Source of the DNA: Lachnospiraceae bacterium UBA4631
GTDB taxonomy: Bacteria; Bacillota; Clostridia; Lachnospirales; Lachnospiraceae
Length of the DNA stretch: 64,000 nt
Assembly: GCA_002406015.1 (NCBI GenBank)
Contig: DHMX01000022.1
Coordinates: 62,001 to 126,000, forward strand
Reading direction: 5' to 3'
The notes beneath the pieces were generated by a model. That model worked only from the letters and a program-made list of their open reading frames with translations. It did not search any database and had not been told where the DNA came from. Position numbers and translations under genes: made by a program. This document shows, piece after piece, positions 16,744 through 25,721 of the stretch (the stretch's first letter is position 1; every line of letters begins with the position of its first letter).

Positions 16744-16796
16744 AACTTTCCAAGAAACCATTTTGCTATAAATAGCAATGGTTTCTTCTGAAAGTT
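16744..16796. repeat. inverted-repeat module 3: long hairpin
   Basis: AACTTTC (16744-16750) pairs with GAAAGTT (16790-16796). After a small internal loop, 16752-16762 pairs perfectly with 16777-16787 (11 bp), and GCTAT/ATAGC closes the tip. There are about 23 base pairs in 53 nt. No T tract follows on either side, so it is not an ordinary terminator. Confidence 0.75.
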
Positions 16797-16816
16797 GCAT
16801 TCATACTTATCCGTTC

Positions 16817-16878
16817 ATGTCGTGATTTCATCACGCCATGCATTTCGTGAAATCACCTTTGCAAGCAAGTGATTTCAC
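16817..16878 (+). repeat. inverted-repeat module 4 with three alternative arms
   Basis: ATGTCGTGA (16817-16825) overlaps GTGATTTCA (16822-16830). GTGAAATCAC (16847-16856) can pair either with that arm or with GTGATTTCAC (16869-16878). ATGCATTTCGT (16838-16848) and loop CTTTGCAAGCAA (16857-16868) are shared with modules 1 and 2. The mutually exclusive pairings resemble an attenuator layout. Confidence 0.65.
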
Positions 16879-17031
16879 TTCATTATATCATATTTATGGT
16901 GGGGGAGGGTGAAAAAAAGTATATCCTTTTTATGAAATTACAGAAAACTGATAAGATAGATACAGTTCGGATACATCCAACTACTATAATAAAACAAGAT
17001 TATGGCGGAAGAGGCAGAAAGGGGATTTGGC

Positions 17032-18549
17032 ATGAGAAAAGAATATAAAGGTATTGGAATCGGAATGGGAATGGGAATCCTTCTTATGATGGTTGGATGC
17101 ATGAAAACACCGGATGTGGAATATGTAACAAATAAGGAAGGACAGGAAACCCTGATAGAAGATAATGCACAGACTGTACCGGGGGTATCCATTGCCGAGC
17201 AGGTGCAGGCACCGGAACATGTTACGCAGGAAGGAAAGACAGATAATGCTTATACAATTATTAAGCTGGATGCAGATGTTGTGGTGCCGGATGGAAATGC
17301 GGTTCCAATCTATAAAATAGAACCCAGACAATGGGAAGAAGCAGATATGAAGGCATATGCAACCGCGTTATTTGATGAAGAACCGGTACGATATTTTTTA
17401 GATGCCCAAAATGCGTTGACTCCGGAGCTGTGCTATGCTCAATTGGATTATTTGCAGAGCATAAAGAATCAAATTGAAAGCGGAGAGATTCAGATAACAG
17501 AGGAAGGCAGTGAAGAACAGTGGAATGAAGATGGAACCATTTGTTTATCGGTTCCGAAGGATTATGCCGATTCGCTGGATGTGACAATACAGGAATGGGA
17601 AAAAAGGCTTTTGGAGGCGGAGGAGCTGGCGGAGCAGAACCCGGAGGATACAGCGGATACCTATCTATTAAGACCGGATGAGCAGGCTATCTATATAAAT
17701 GACAAGGAATATAACTTTAAATATTCCTATTGTAGCCTAAAGGGGCTGTATCATGACAAAACCTACTATTACAAAGTTACGCAGGATAGTGTCAATCAGA
17801 TACTTACATTTTATATGGATGAATGGGAGGAGACTTCCAGTGGATATTATTACGGATGTCTGGAGTTATCTGCTGTATATCGGGATGGTGTTACAGAACG
17901 TAACAAATGTAAATATTCCTATGAAGAGGCAACGCAGATGTGTAAGGATATGCTACAGGACTTAGGAATAGAGGATATGGAGGTTGATTATGCGGAGGAT
18001 ATAGAATTAAGAGGATATGATAAAGGAACCTATGAAATGCTTGGAAAGAAAGGTTATATCATTCGATTTGTCAGAGGCTATCAGGGCATTCGGGATGTCT
18101 ATGCGAGCAATGGTAACTTTGTATACGACTATGGAGGGGGGATTCCGGATGTATATTGGGGAAGTGAGGACCGCATCGGAACACGTATGTTAGAACAGGC
18201 TGTATTTTATGTATTGGATGACGGTATTGTGAGATTTGATATTATAAATCCGATGCAAAAAGGGGAACAATTGGCAGAAAGTGTAATGCTGTTAGATTTT
18301 GAACAGGTCTTGCAGCAGGCGGTAACACAATTGGAGGTACTGCACTCCGAAGGTGGAACGGTTGGAAATCGGGAGAAAATTATTGTACGTCAGATTGAAT
18401 TTCGATATGCCCGGATGCAGTCACCCTATAAGGAGGATGAATATATAATGGTTCCGGTCTGGGATTTCAGAAGCGGAAAAACAGGAACCATATACGTTAC
18501 CATTAATGCCATTGATGGCAGTGTCTTTAATCGGAGTGCAGAATATTAA
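17032..18549 (+). CDS. large secreted lipoprotein, function unknown
   Basis: The 505-residue protein begins with a Gly/Met-rich signal peptide ending in the lipobox MMVGC (Cys near residue 23), so it is probably anchored to the outside of the membrane. The rest is hydrophilic, acidic and rich in Tyr and Glu, with no motif I can name. It resembles large lipoproteins of unknown function common in Lachnospiraceae (DUF6034-like is a guess). The start at 17032 is preferred over 17002 because AAGGGG precedes it and the signal peptide begins MRKEYKG. Neighbours give little help. Confidence 0.7.
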   Translation: MRKEYKGIGIGMGMGILLMMVGCMKTPDVEYVTNKEGQETLIEDNAQTVPGVSIAEQVQAPEHVTQEGKTDNAYTIIKLDADVVVPDGNAVPIYKIEPRQWEEADMKAYATALFDEEPVRYFLDAQNALTPELCYAQLDYLQSIKNQIESGEIQITEEGSEEQWNEDGTICLSVPKDYADSLDVTIQEWEKRLLEAEELAEQNPEDTADTYLLRPDEQAIYINDKEYNFKYSYCSLKGLYHDKTYYYKVTQDSVNQILTFYMDEWEETSSGYYYGCLELSAVYRDGVTERNKCKYSYEEATQMCKDMLQDLGIEDMEVDYAEDIELRGYDKGTYEMLGKKGYIIRFVRGYQGIRDVYASNGNFVYDYGGGIPDVYWGSEDRIGTRMLEQAVFYVLDDGIVRFDIINPMQKGEQLAESVMLLDFEQVLQQAVTQLEVLHSEGGTVGNREKIIVRQIEFRYARMQSPYKEDEYIMVPVWDFRSGKTGTIYVTINAIDGSVFNRSAEY

Positions 18550-18561
18550 TATAAGAAGGTC

Positions 18562-18590
18562 TTTCCAAGCAGGGGAAAATCATGTATACT
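18562..18590 (+). promoter_or_regulatory. possible promoter for ylmC/nrdR
   Basis: TTTCCA at 18562-18567 and TATACT at 18585-18590 are 17 bp apart, in the spacer before ylmC. The -35 is only four of six to consensus. Confidence 0.4.
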
Positions 18591-18660
18591 GATTCATGGG
18601 AAACGAATGGATGAATCCGGCATATACTGATAATAATAGTATTCCAGAGAGTATATGAAT

Positions 18661-18927
18661 ATGCGATTTTCAGATTTGAAGCAGCGAGAGGTAATTAATT
18701 GTAAGGATTGCAAGCGTCTGGGATTTGTTTCGGATATGTTATTTGATTCCTGTAATGGCAAGGTAGAGGCATTGATTGTTCCCGGACCGGGAAAGTTCTT
18801 TGGATGCTTTTGTCCCTGTACGGAATATGTCATTCCGTTTTGTCATATTATACGAATCGGACCGGACATTATTCTGGTGGATATTGATTTGGTCGAAGCG
18901 TTAGAAAAGAAAAAAGAACGTATATAA
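18661..18927 (+). CDS. ylmC: YlmC/YmxH-family PRC-barrel sporulation protein
   Basis: An 88-residue protein with the family start MRFSDLKQREVIN and the pattern CKRLGFVSDMLFD...GKVEALIVPGPGKF, typical of the YlmC/YmxH PRC-barrel group found in spore-forming and related Firmicutes. Molecular function is not known. The ATG at 18661 has AGAGAG at good spacing; the ATG at 18655 is too near. It lies 21 bases before nrdR, a frequent neighbour in Clostridia. Confidence 0.85.
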   Translation: MRFSDLKQREVINCKDCKRLGFVSDMLFDSCNGKVEALIVPGPGKFFGCFCPCTEYVIPFCHIIRIGPDIILVDIDLVEALEKKKERI

Positions 18928-18948
18928 TACATATGTGGAGGAATGACT

Positions 18949-19401
18949 ATGAAATGCCCATTTTGCACCGTTGATAATACACGCGTAATTGATTCCAGAC
19001 CAGCAGATGACAATAATTCTATTCGGCGGCGGCGGGAATGTGATGCCTGTGGAAGACGTTTTACAACCTATGAGAAGGTAGAATCCATTCCTCTGATTAT
19101 AATTAAGAAGGATAAGAACCGGGAGCCGTATAATCGTTCTAAGATTGCATCCGGTATTTTGAAATCCTGTCATAAAAGACCGGTATCCGCAGAACAGATT
19201 GAGCAATGTCTGGATGAAATAGAGACAAAGGTATTTAATCTGGAAGAAAAGGAAGTAGAAAGTACCGTCATCGGAGAAATTGTAATGGACGAGATTAAGA
19301 ATCTGGACCCGGTAGCATATGTCCGATTTGCATCCGTATATCGTGAGTTCAAGGATGTGAATACCTTTATGGATGAGCTGAAGAAAATCTTGGATAAATA
19401 A
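18949..19401 (+). CDS. nrdR: transcriptional repressor NrdR
   Basis: Represses ribonucleotide reductase genes in response to ATP/dATP. The N-terminal zinc ribbon has Cys3, Cys6, Cys31 and Cys34 (MKCPFC...CDACGRRF). An ATP-cone domain follows at about residues 49-139. The 150-residue length is exactly that expected. The start at 18949 is chosen because GTGGAGG (18935-18941) is seven bases away; the ATG at 18943 is too close to it. Confidence 0.96.
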   Translation: MKCPFCTVDNTRVIDSRPADDNNSIRRRRECDACGRRFTTYEKVESIPLIIIKKDKNREPYNRSKIASGILKSCHKRPVSAEQIEQCLDEIETKVFNLEEKEVESTVIGEIVMDEIKNLDPVAYVRFASVYREFKDVNTFMDELKKILDK

Positions 19402-19455
19402 GAGTATGGCAAACAAAATATAGAATAAAATGTAAAACGATATGTAAAAATAATA

Positions 19456-19485
19456 TTGACAAACAATAGTTCCACTGATTACAAT
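19456..19485 (+). promoter_or_regulatory. sigma-A promoter for the comM-dprA-topA group
   Basis: TTGACA (19456-19461) and TACAAT (19480-19485) are separated by 18 bp, about 35 bases before the comM start. Confidence 0.75.
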
Positions 19486-19520
19486 AATACAGGAGTCTTC
19501 TTTTGGAAGAAAGGAGATAT

Positions 19521-21053
19521 ATGTATAGTCAGGTAATGAGTGGAACTATTTTAGGTATACAGGGTGTTATGATACAGGTAGAAACCGATTGTTCAGACGG
19601 ACTTCCCGGTTTTCATCTGGTGGGCTGCCTTTCAAATGAAATCCGCGAGTCCGGAGAGCGGATTCGGACAGCTATTCGGAATGCAGGATATACCCTGCCT
19701 GCAAAAAAGGTGGTTGTCAATCTGTCACCCGCAGATATGAAAAAGAGCGGAAGCGGTTTTGACCTACCCATAGCAATCGGAATACTGGTGTCTCTGGGCT
19801 GCATACCGCCAGCCTGTATACAAGCTATGGTTATAATCGGAGAACTGGGGCTGGATGGCAGAATCTTACCCGTAACCGGTGTTTTACCTATAGCAGATGC
19901 TGCAAAAGAAGCAGGCTATTCGGTAATGGTGGTGCCAAAGGAAAATCAGGAGGAGGCTTCCTATGTGGAAGGGCTTCAGATTGTGAGTGCCGCTACCTTG
20001 CAGGAGCTGGTAAGCCAATTGGTATCGGGGACACAGAATATAGTGCCAAATAAGCATCAGGCAAAGGAAATACAAACAGAAGCTATGGCAGATTTTGGAG
20101 AATTAAAGGGACTTCCGGTATTAAGAAGAGCGATGGAAATTGCTGCAAGCGGAATGCATAATCTGTTAATGGCAGGTCCGCCGGGCAGCGGAAAAACCTT
20201 GGCAGCAAAATGTCTGGCGGGGATTTTGCCGGAATTAACAACAGGGGAGCAGATGGAGCTGACAAAGATATACAGTGTCAGAGGACTGCTTCCGCAAACA
20301 GGAGGCTTGATACGGAATCGTCCGTTTCGTTCTCCGCATCATACGATAACCACCAGCTCCTTATTAGGTGGTGGAAGTGTTCCGAAGCCCGGAGAGCTTA
20401 GTCTGGCTCATACCGGCGTTTTATTTCTGGATGAGCTTCCAGAGTTTTCAAGAAATACAATAGAAGCATTAAGACAGCCCTTAGAGGAGGGAAGCGTTAC
20501 GATTGGACGCTTGCAGGCAACCTGTCAATTTCCGGCACGCATTATGCTGGTGGCAGCCATGAATTTATGTCCTTGCGGAAGCTATCCCAACCGGAACCGC
20601 TGTCATTGTACACCATATCAGATACAAAATTATCAAAACCGGGTCAGCCGGGCAATCTTAGACCGTATAGATATATGGGTAGGAGTTTCACCGATTTCTT
20701 ATCGGGAGCTGACACAGGCAGGAGAATGGGAAACCTCTGCAGGCATCCGTAAGCGGGTAACAAGGGTGCATCAGCTGCAGCAGGAACGGTATCGTCAGCA
20801 CACCTTTCAATTCAATGCACAACTAAATCAAAGGGGAATCGAAGAATACTGTGGACTGACCGAGGCGGGAACAGAGTTCTTGCGGGAAATTTACGAAGGA
20901 CAACAGTTAAGCAATCGTTCCTATTATCGGATATTAAAGGTAGCCAGAACCATTGCGGACATGGAGGGAAGCGAAGCGATAGAGGTATGGCATTTACAGG
21001 AAGCAGCGGCTTACCGCTTCATGGAAACAGAGAGGGGTGAGGTCTGTGGATAA
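19521..21053 (+). CDS. comM: YifB/ComM-family Mg-chelatase-like AAA+ ATPase
   Basis: ComM-type helicases promote branch migration during natural transformation and recombination; clostridial members are usually called YifB. The N-terminal ChlI-like domain contains GLPGFHLVG and NLSPADMKKSGSGFDLPIA. Walker A GPPGSGKT is at residues 219-226, Walker B VLFLDELPEF further on, and the Mg-chelatase C-terminal domain closes the 510-residue protein. The AAAGGAG site supports ATG 19521. The last bases overlap dprA, another DNA-uptake gene, which fits a shared role. Confidence 0.92.
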   Translation: MYSQVMSGTILGIQGVMIQVETDCSDGLPGFHLVGCLSNEIRESGERIRTAIRNAGYTLPAKKVVVNLSPADMKKSGSGFDLPIAIGILVSLGCIPPACIQAMVIIGELGLDGRILPVTGVLPIADAAKEAGYSVMVVPKENQEEASYVEGLQIVSAATLQELVSQLVSGTQNIVPNKHQAKEIQTEAMADFGELKGLPVLRRAMEIAASGMHNLLMAGPPGSGKTLAAKCLAGILPELTTGEQMELTKIYSVRGLLPQTGGLIRNRPFRSPHHTITTSSLLGGGSVPKPGELSLAHTGVLFLDELPEFSRNTIEALRQPLEEGSVTIGRLQATCQFPARIMLVAAMNLCPCGSYPNRNRCHCTPYQIQNYQNRVSRAILDRIDIWVGVSPISYRELTQAGEWETSAGIRKRVTRVHQLQQERYRQHTFQFNAQLNQRGIEEYCGLTEAGTEFLREIYEGQQLSNRSYYRILKVARTIADMEGSEAIEVWHLQEAAAYRFMETERGEVCG

Positions 21054-22137
21054 CACGTTTTATGCATTCTGGTTAAGTCATGCATGGAAGCTGTCAACCC
21101 GGAAGCTGTGGGACTGTGTGCGGTATACAGGAGGGCTTAAGGATTTATATGAAGCAGATGTCCGGGAGCTGACAGGTCTTACAAAAAGAGAGCAAAGCAT
21201 TTTACAGCAGCTAAAGGACCAAGAGGAGATTATTAGGGCATGGGAGTCATTCGGGCAACAGACCTATCATTTTGTGTCCTGTGAAAATCCGGAATATCCG
21301 AATCCGTTGCGGAAATTGCCGGATATGCCGTTTGGTATATATTATGAAGGGATGCTGCCAAAGGACGAACAGCCTATGGTTGCAATCATCGGAGCTAGAC
21401 AGGGAAGCGTCTACGGAAAAGAGTTTGCCTATCAGATGGCACAGGAGCTATCCGGACAGGGAATCGGAATTGTGAGCGGATTAGCGGCAGGAATTGACGG
21501 AGCCGGGCATCGGGGAGCATTAGACGGAAATGGATATACGGCAGGAGTTCTTGGCTCCGGGCTTCACTATGTCTATCCGAAAGAAAATTATCAGTTATAT
21601 TGCCGGATGAAGCAAAGAGGTGGAATTATATCCGAATATCCGCCGGAAACACCGCCACATTCGATGCTGTTCCCGAAACGGAATCGTATTATCAGTGCCA
21701 TGGCGGATTTTGTTCTTGTAATCGAAGCCAGAGAAAAAAGCGGTTCGCTGATTACGGCAGACCTTGCACTGGAGCAGGGAACCGAGGTGGGAGCAGTGCC
21801 GGGAAGACCCTGTGATAATTTGTATACCGGATGTAATCAGTTAATTCAGCAGGGGGCAAAATGTATTCTGTGTGCAGAGGATGTGCTGGAAGAGCTTATG
21901 GATAGCGGAAGACTGGTAAAACAGGGAATAAAAAAGGAATTGGTGAATCCGGATTTAGGGCTTGCACCAAAAGAAAAAATGGTGTATAGTTGTGTGCGTT
22001 TGGAACCGGAATTTATAGACAGCATTATCTGCAGATTGACAATTCCGGTATGGGAAGGTATACAAATACTGACAGAGTTAGAACGAAAAGGCGTGATTCG
22101 GCAGAATCCGCATCAATATTATTATAGAATCAGATAA
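21046..22137 (+). CDS. dprA: DNA-processing protein DprA (Smf)
   Basis: Loads RecA on incoming single-stranded DNA. The Rossmann-like core shows IIGARQGSVYG, VSGLAAGIDGAGHRGAL, GSGLHYVYPKEN, GIISEYPPETPP and FPKRNRIISAMAD. A winged-helix DML1-like end follows (about the last 70 residues). I prefer the GTG start at 21046, since AGAGGGG (21031-21037) is eight bases upstream; a GTG at 21037 is inside that site. The gene overlaps comM by eight bases. Confidence 0.93.
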   Translation: MDNTFYAFWLSHAWKLSTRKLWDCVRYTGGLKDLYEADVRELTGLTKREQSILQQLKDQEEIIRAWESFGQQTYHFVSCENPEYPNPLRKLPDMPFGIYYEGMLPKDEQPMVAIIGARQGSVYGKEFAYQMAQELSGQGIGIVSGLAAGIDGAGHRGALDGNGYTAGVLGSGLHYVYPKENYQLYCRMKQRGGIISEYPPETPPHSMLFPKRNRIISAMADFVLVIEAREKSGSLITADLALEQGTEVGAVPGRPCDNLYTGCNQLIQQGAKCILCAEDVLEELMDSGRLVKQGIKKELVNPDLGLAPKEKMVYSCVRLEPEFIDSIICRLTIPVWEGIQILTELERKGVIRQNPHQYYYRIR

Positions 22138-22190
22138 ATGGGAGCTGATACATCAGACTCCGGGAAATGAAGAAGGGAGTTCATTCTTAT

Positions 22191-24239
22191 ATGGCAAAGA
22201 ATTTGGTAATAGTGGAGTCTCCGGCGAAAGCCAAAACAATACAGAAGTTCTTAGGCAGTAATTATGAGGTAGTGGCATCCAACGGACATGTCCGGGATTT
22301 GCCCAAAAGCCAGATGGGAGTCGATATAGAACATGATTTTGAACCGAAGTATATTACGATTCGCGGAAAGGGAGATATTTTAGCAAAGCTTCGAAAGGAA
22401 GTAAAGAAGGCAAACCATATCTATCTGGCAACTGACCCGGACCGTGAAGGGGAAGCTATATCATGGCATTTGTCACAGGCACTTAAATTAGAGCCGAATC
22501 AATATAAGAGAATTACCTTTAATGAAATTACCAAAAGTGCGGTTAAGGGTTCCATGAAGCAGGCAAGAGAGATTGATATGAATCTTGTGGATGCACAGCA
22601 GGCAAGAAGAGTGCTGGACCGTATGGTGGGATATGAAATCAGCCCGATTTTATGGGCAAAGATTAAGCGTGGACTGAGTGCAGGACGGGTACAGTCTGTG
22701 GCACTGCGTCTGATATGTGACCGGGAAAATGAAATCAATGCATTTATTCCGACCGAATACTGGACCTTATCGGCATTGTTGCAGGCTCCCGGAAGTAAAA
22801 AGACAATTGAGGCGAAATACGCAGGAGAGGCATCTACGAAGGAACAGGTAGAGGTTTTGATGAAGAAATTACAGGGAGAAACCTTTCAGGTCGGTGAAGT
22901 AAAGGAAGGAACCCGGATTACAAAGGCTCCGAATCCGTTTACAACCAGTACCTTACAGCAGGAAGCATCTAAAAAGCTTAATTTTTCCACACAAAAAACA
23001 ATGCGGTTAGCACAGCAGTTATATGAAGGCGTGGATATTCAGGGAAAAGGAACGATAGGTCTGATTACCTATTTAAGAACGGATTCTGTCCGGGTATCAG
23101 AGGAAGCACAGGCGGCAACAAAGGCTTATATTTCCGAACACTATGGTGCGAACTATATCGGAGAAGCAAAAGCAAAGAAGGAACCGCAGCGGCGAATCCA
23201 GGATGCACATGAGGCAATTCGTCCAACAGATATAACCCTGTCTCCGGTGATTGTAAAAGAGAGTCTGCCAAGAGATTTATTCCGTCTGTATCAATTAATC
23301 TATCATCGGTTTCTGGCAAGCCAGATGCAGCCGGCAGTCTACCAGACAACCGCTCTGAAAATCTATGCAGCGGACGAAAAATTCACAGCTACGGCATCCC
23401 GGTTGTCATTTGACGGTTTTTTATCTGTATATAAGCCGGATGAGGAGACCGAAACAACCGGTACATTTCAGGGAATTGAAAAGAATACGGTATTACAGCT
23501 TAAGCAATTTGAAGATAAGCAGCATTTTACACAGCCGCCGGCTCATTATACCGAGGCATTGCTGGTAAAGACCTTGGAAGAGCTTGGAATCGGACGGCCC
23601 AGCACATATGCTCCGACCATTACCACAATTATGAATCGTCATTATATCGTTAAGGAGCAGAAGAATCTGTATGTAACTGAATTGGGAGAAGCCGTAAATC
23701 AGATGATGATGAAGGCATTTCCGGTTATCGTGGATGTGGAATTTACCGCAAATATGGAATCCCTGTTAGACAGCGTAGAAGAAGGAACGGTTCAGTGGAA
23801 AACCATTATTGAGAATTTTTATCCGGATTTGGATGCGGCAGTCAAGCAGGCAGAAAAGGAATTGGAGCATGTTAAGATAGAGGATGAGGTAACGGATGTG
23901 CCATGTGATGTCTGCGGACGGAATATGGTGATTAAGTATGGTCCGCATGGTAAGTTTCTGGCATGTCCGGGCTTTCCGGAATGCAGAAATACAAAGCCGT
24001 ATTACGAAAAAATCGGTGTTGCGTGTCCGAAATGCGGAAAAGAAATTGTGGTACGAAAGACTAAAAAGGGCAGACGCTACTATGGCTGTGAGGACAATCC
24101 GAACTGCGACTTTATGAGCTGGCAGAAGCCATCCAAGACCCCTTGCCCGGAGTGTGGCGGCATCATGGTCGAAAAGGGAAATAAATTAGTTTGTATCAAA
24201 GAAGATTGTGCCTATGTGATGGATAAGAAGAGTAAATAG
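22191..24239 (+). CDS. topA: DNA topoisomerase I (type IA)
   Basis: Relaxes negative supercoils. The Toprim domain begins LVIVESPAKAKTIQKFLG and includes TDPDREGEAISWH. The catalytic Tyr294 lies in TYLRTDS. Three C-terminal topoisomerase zinc fingers are visible (CDVCG...CPGFPEC, CPKCG...CEDNPNC, CPECG...CIKEDC). The 682-residue length is standard. The ATG at 22191 (MAKNLV) follows AAGAAGGGAG with a longish spacer; an in-frame ATG at 22167 would add eight residues. It lies downstream of dprA as in Bacillus. Confidence 0.96.
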   Translation: MAKNLVIVESPAKAKTIQKFLGSNYEVVASNGHVRDLPKSQMGVDIEHDFEPKYITIRGKGDILAKLRKEVKKANHIYLATDPDREGEAISWHLSQALKLEPNQYKRITFNEITKSAVKGSMKQAREIDMNLVDAQQARRVLDRMVGYEISPILWAKIKRGLSAGRVQSVALRLICDRENEINAFIPTEYWTLSALLQAPGSKKTIEAKYAGEASTKEQVEVLMKKLQGETFQVGEVKEGTRITKAPNPFTTSTLQQEASKKLNFSTQKTMRLAQQLYEGVDIQGKGTIGLITYLRTDSVRVSEEAQAATKAYISEHYGANYIGEAKAKKEPQRRIQDAHEAIRPTDITLSPVIVKESLPRDLFRLYQLIYHRFLASQMQPAVYQTTALKIYAADEKFTATASRLSFDGFLSVYKPDEETETTGTFQGIEKNTVLQLKQFEDKQHFTQPPAHYTEALLVKTLEELGIGRPSTYAPTITTIMNRHYIVKEQKNLYVTELGEAVNQMMMKAFPVIVDVEFTANMESLLDSVEEGTVQWKTIIENFYPDLDAAVKQAEKELEHVKIEDEVTDVPCDVCGRNMVIKYGPHGKFLACPGFPECRNTKPYYEKIGVACPKCGKEIVVRKTKKGRRYYGCEDNPNCDFMSWQKPSKTPCPECGGIMVEKGNKLVCIKEDCAYVMDKKSK

Positions 24240-24280
24240 CAGAAATATGAAATAGAAACGGATATGTGTAGATTTTTATG

Positions 24281-24309
24281 TTGTTATTTTTCATGCTGTG
24301 TGCTACAAT
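24281..24309 (+). promoter_or_regulatory. probable codY promoter
   Basis: TTGTTA (24281-24286), a 17-bp spacer and TACAAT (24304-24309), about 90 bases before codY. The leader between shows no recognisable riboswitch or CodY box. Confidence 0.6.
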
Positions 24310-24400
24310 TTAACTAAATGTGATATATTTTTTGAAGAAAGTCATACATAATCTACAAAAATGCCGGAAATAACGCTGGTGTAATGCACAGGAGGAAGAT

Positions 24401-25174
24401 ATGAGCGTACAATTGTTGGACAAAACGCGAAAAATTAATAAGCTTTTGCACAATAATAATTCGCATAAAGTCGTTTTTAATGATATATGCGATGTTTTGT
24501 CTGAAATTATGGCATCAGATGTGCTGGTAATCAGTAAAAAAGGCAAGGTATTGGGAATCAAAAACCGTGAGGATATTGTAAGCCTGCACGAAATGATTGT
24601 AGACGAGATTGGCGGTCACATTGACCCGATGCTGAATGAGAGACTGCTGGGAATCCTGTCCACAAAGGAAAATGTGAATTTAACCACATTGGGCTTTGAA
24701 CGGGAAGGAATTTCAGAATATCAGGCATTGATTACTCCGATTGATATTGCAGGAGAGCGGCTGGGAACCGTTTTCATGTATAAGCAGAACCAACAGTATG
24801 AGATTGATGACATTATACTTGGGGAATACGGAACCACCGTTGTCGGTCTGGAAATGATGCGTTCTGTCAATGAGGAGAATGCAGAAGAGAATCGTAAGAT
24901 TGCAATTGTGCGTTCAGCAATCGGAACCCTGTCGTTTTCAGAGCTGGAGGCGATTACATATATTTTTGAAGAATTGGATGGCAACGAGGGAATTTTGGTT
25001 GCAAGCAAGATTGCAGACCGGGTAGGAATCACCCGCTCCGTAATTGTAAATGCCTTGAGAAAATTTGAAAGTGCGGGAGTTATCGAATCACGTTCATCAG
25101 GAATGAAGGGAACTTATATTAAGGTTCTGAATGATGTGGTATTTGATGAATTAAAGAAGATTAAAAACCAGTAA
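24401..25174 (+). CDS. codY: global nutritional regulator CodY
   Basis: GTP- and branched-chain-amino-acid-sensing repressor. The N-terminal GAF domain begins MSVQLLDKTRKINKLL and the C-terminal winged helix has the near-invariant ASKIADRVGITRSVIVNALR (residues 201-220) followed by GMKGTYI. The 257-residue length is standard. In Bacillus, CodY represses motility genes among others. Here it sits directly before flgB, separated by a hairpin terminator, so it could act on the fla/che region; no CodY box was recognised by eye. Confidence 0.96.
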   Translation: MSVQLLDKTRKINKLLHNNNSHKVVFNDICDVLSEIMASDVLVISKKGKVLGIKNREDIVSLHEMIVDEIGGHIDPMLNERLLGILSTKENVNLTTLGFEREGISEYQALITPIDIAGERLGTVFMYKQNQQYEIDDIILGEYGTTVVGLEMMRSVNEENAEENRKIAIVRSAIGTLSFSELEAITYIFEELDGNEGILVASKIADRVGITRSVIVNALRKFESAGVIESRSSGMKGTYIKVLNDVVFDELKKIKNQ

Positions 25175-25236
25175 TTTTAGTTAAGAGGGAAACGAACACA
25201 TATATGGATTAGGAAATGGATTTCCGAGCAATCAAA

Positions 25237-25268
25237 GGGATTTGTGAGAGTTTCATAAATCTCTTTTG
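25237..25268 (+). terminator. codY terminator
   Basis: GGGATTTGTG (25237-25246) pairs with CATAAATCTC (25254-25263, two G-U pairs), followed by TTTT. The flagellar operon begins about 45 bases later, so its promoter must be within or close to this hairpin; none was convincing. Confidence 0.7.
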
Positions 25269-25312
25269 CTATATAAAAACAAGAATTATTACTATTAAAA
25301 AAGGAGTAGCAT

Positions 25313-25702
25313 ATGATTAATTCGAATATTTACAATTATGTAAATGTGCTTGACAAAGCGGCGGATGCGGCATATATCCGGAATGATGTGCTTGCAAACA
25401 ATATTGCAAATGCCAGCACCCCGAATTATAAGCGTCAGGATGTTCAATTTGAATCTATCCTACAGGCTTCTCTGGCGGGAGACGGAAAGCTAAGCGAGCG
25501 GATGGAAGAGCTGAATTTGAATCTGAGTGATTTAAACAGTTATATTTATACAGATTCTTCGTCCTTATCCTATCGGTTAGACGGAAACAATGTTGACCCG
25601 GAACAGGAGCAGGCATATCTTGCGGAGAATCAGATTCGGTATCAGGCATTGGTTGATCAGATGATGCAGGAATTTGAACGTTATAAAATTGTATTATCAT
25701 AA
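25313..25702 (+). CDS. flgB: flagellar proximal rod protein FlgB
   Basis: First gene of the fla/che operon, a rod component assembled above the MS ring. It has the rod-family motif LANNIANASTPNYKRQDVQFE at about residues 29-49. Length 129 residues is typical. An AAAGGAG site precedes the ATG. flgC follows after 19 bases. Confidence 0.95.
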   Translation: MINSNIYNYVNVLDKAADAAYIRNDVLANNIANASTPNYKRQDVQFESILQASLAGDGKLSERMEELNLNLSDLNSYIYTDSSSLSYRLDGNNVDPEQEQAYLAENQIRYQALVDQMMQEFERYKIVLS

Positions 25703-25721
25703 GAGATAAGGAGGCGTACAT

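Larger units (their letters stand above)
16561..17031. other. gene-free divergent spacer filled with inverted repeats
   Basis: About 470 bases between two divergent genes show no plausible coding sequence. Most of it (16589-16880) is built from related palindromic modules, listed separately. The right-hand part (about 16880-17031) is A-rich and probably holds the lipoprotein promoter, but no clear -35/-10 pair was found. AAGGGG at 17019-17024 is the lipoprotein ribosome-binding site. Confidence 0.7.

Noticed and set aside
16670..16878. CRISPR-like array
   Set aside because: Repeats are palindromic, of unequal spacing and without unique spacers of regular length; no cas genes nearby.
25266..25295. 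TTGCTA-N18-TACTAT as the fla/che promoter
   Set aside because: The start of transcription would fall inside the flgB ribosome-binding site.
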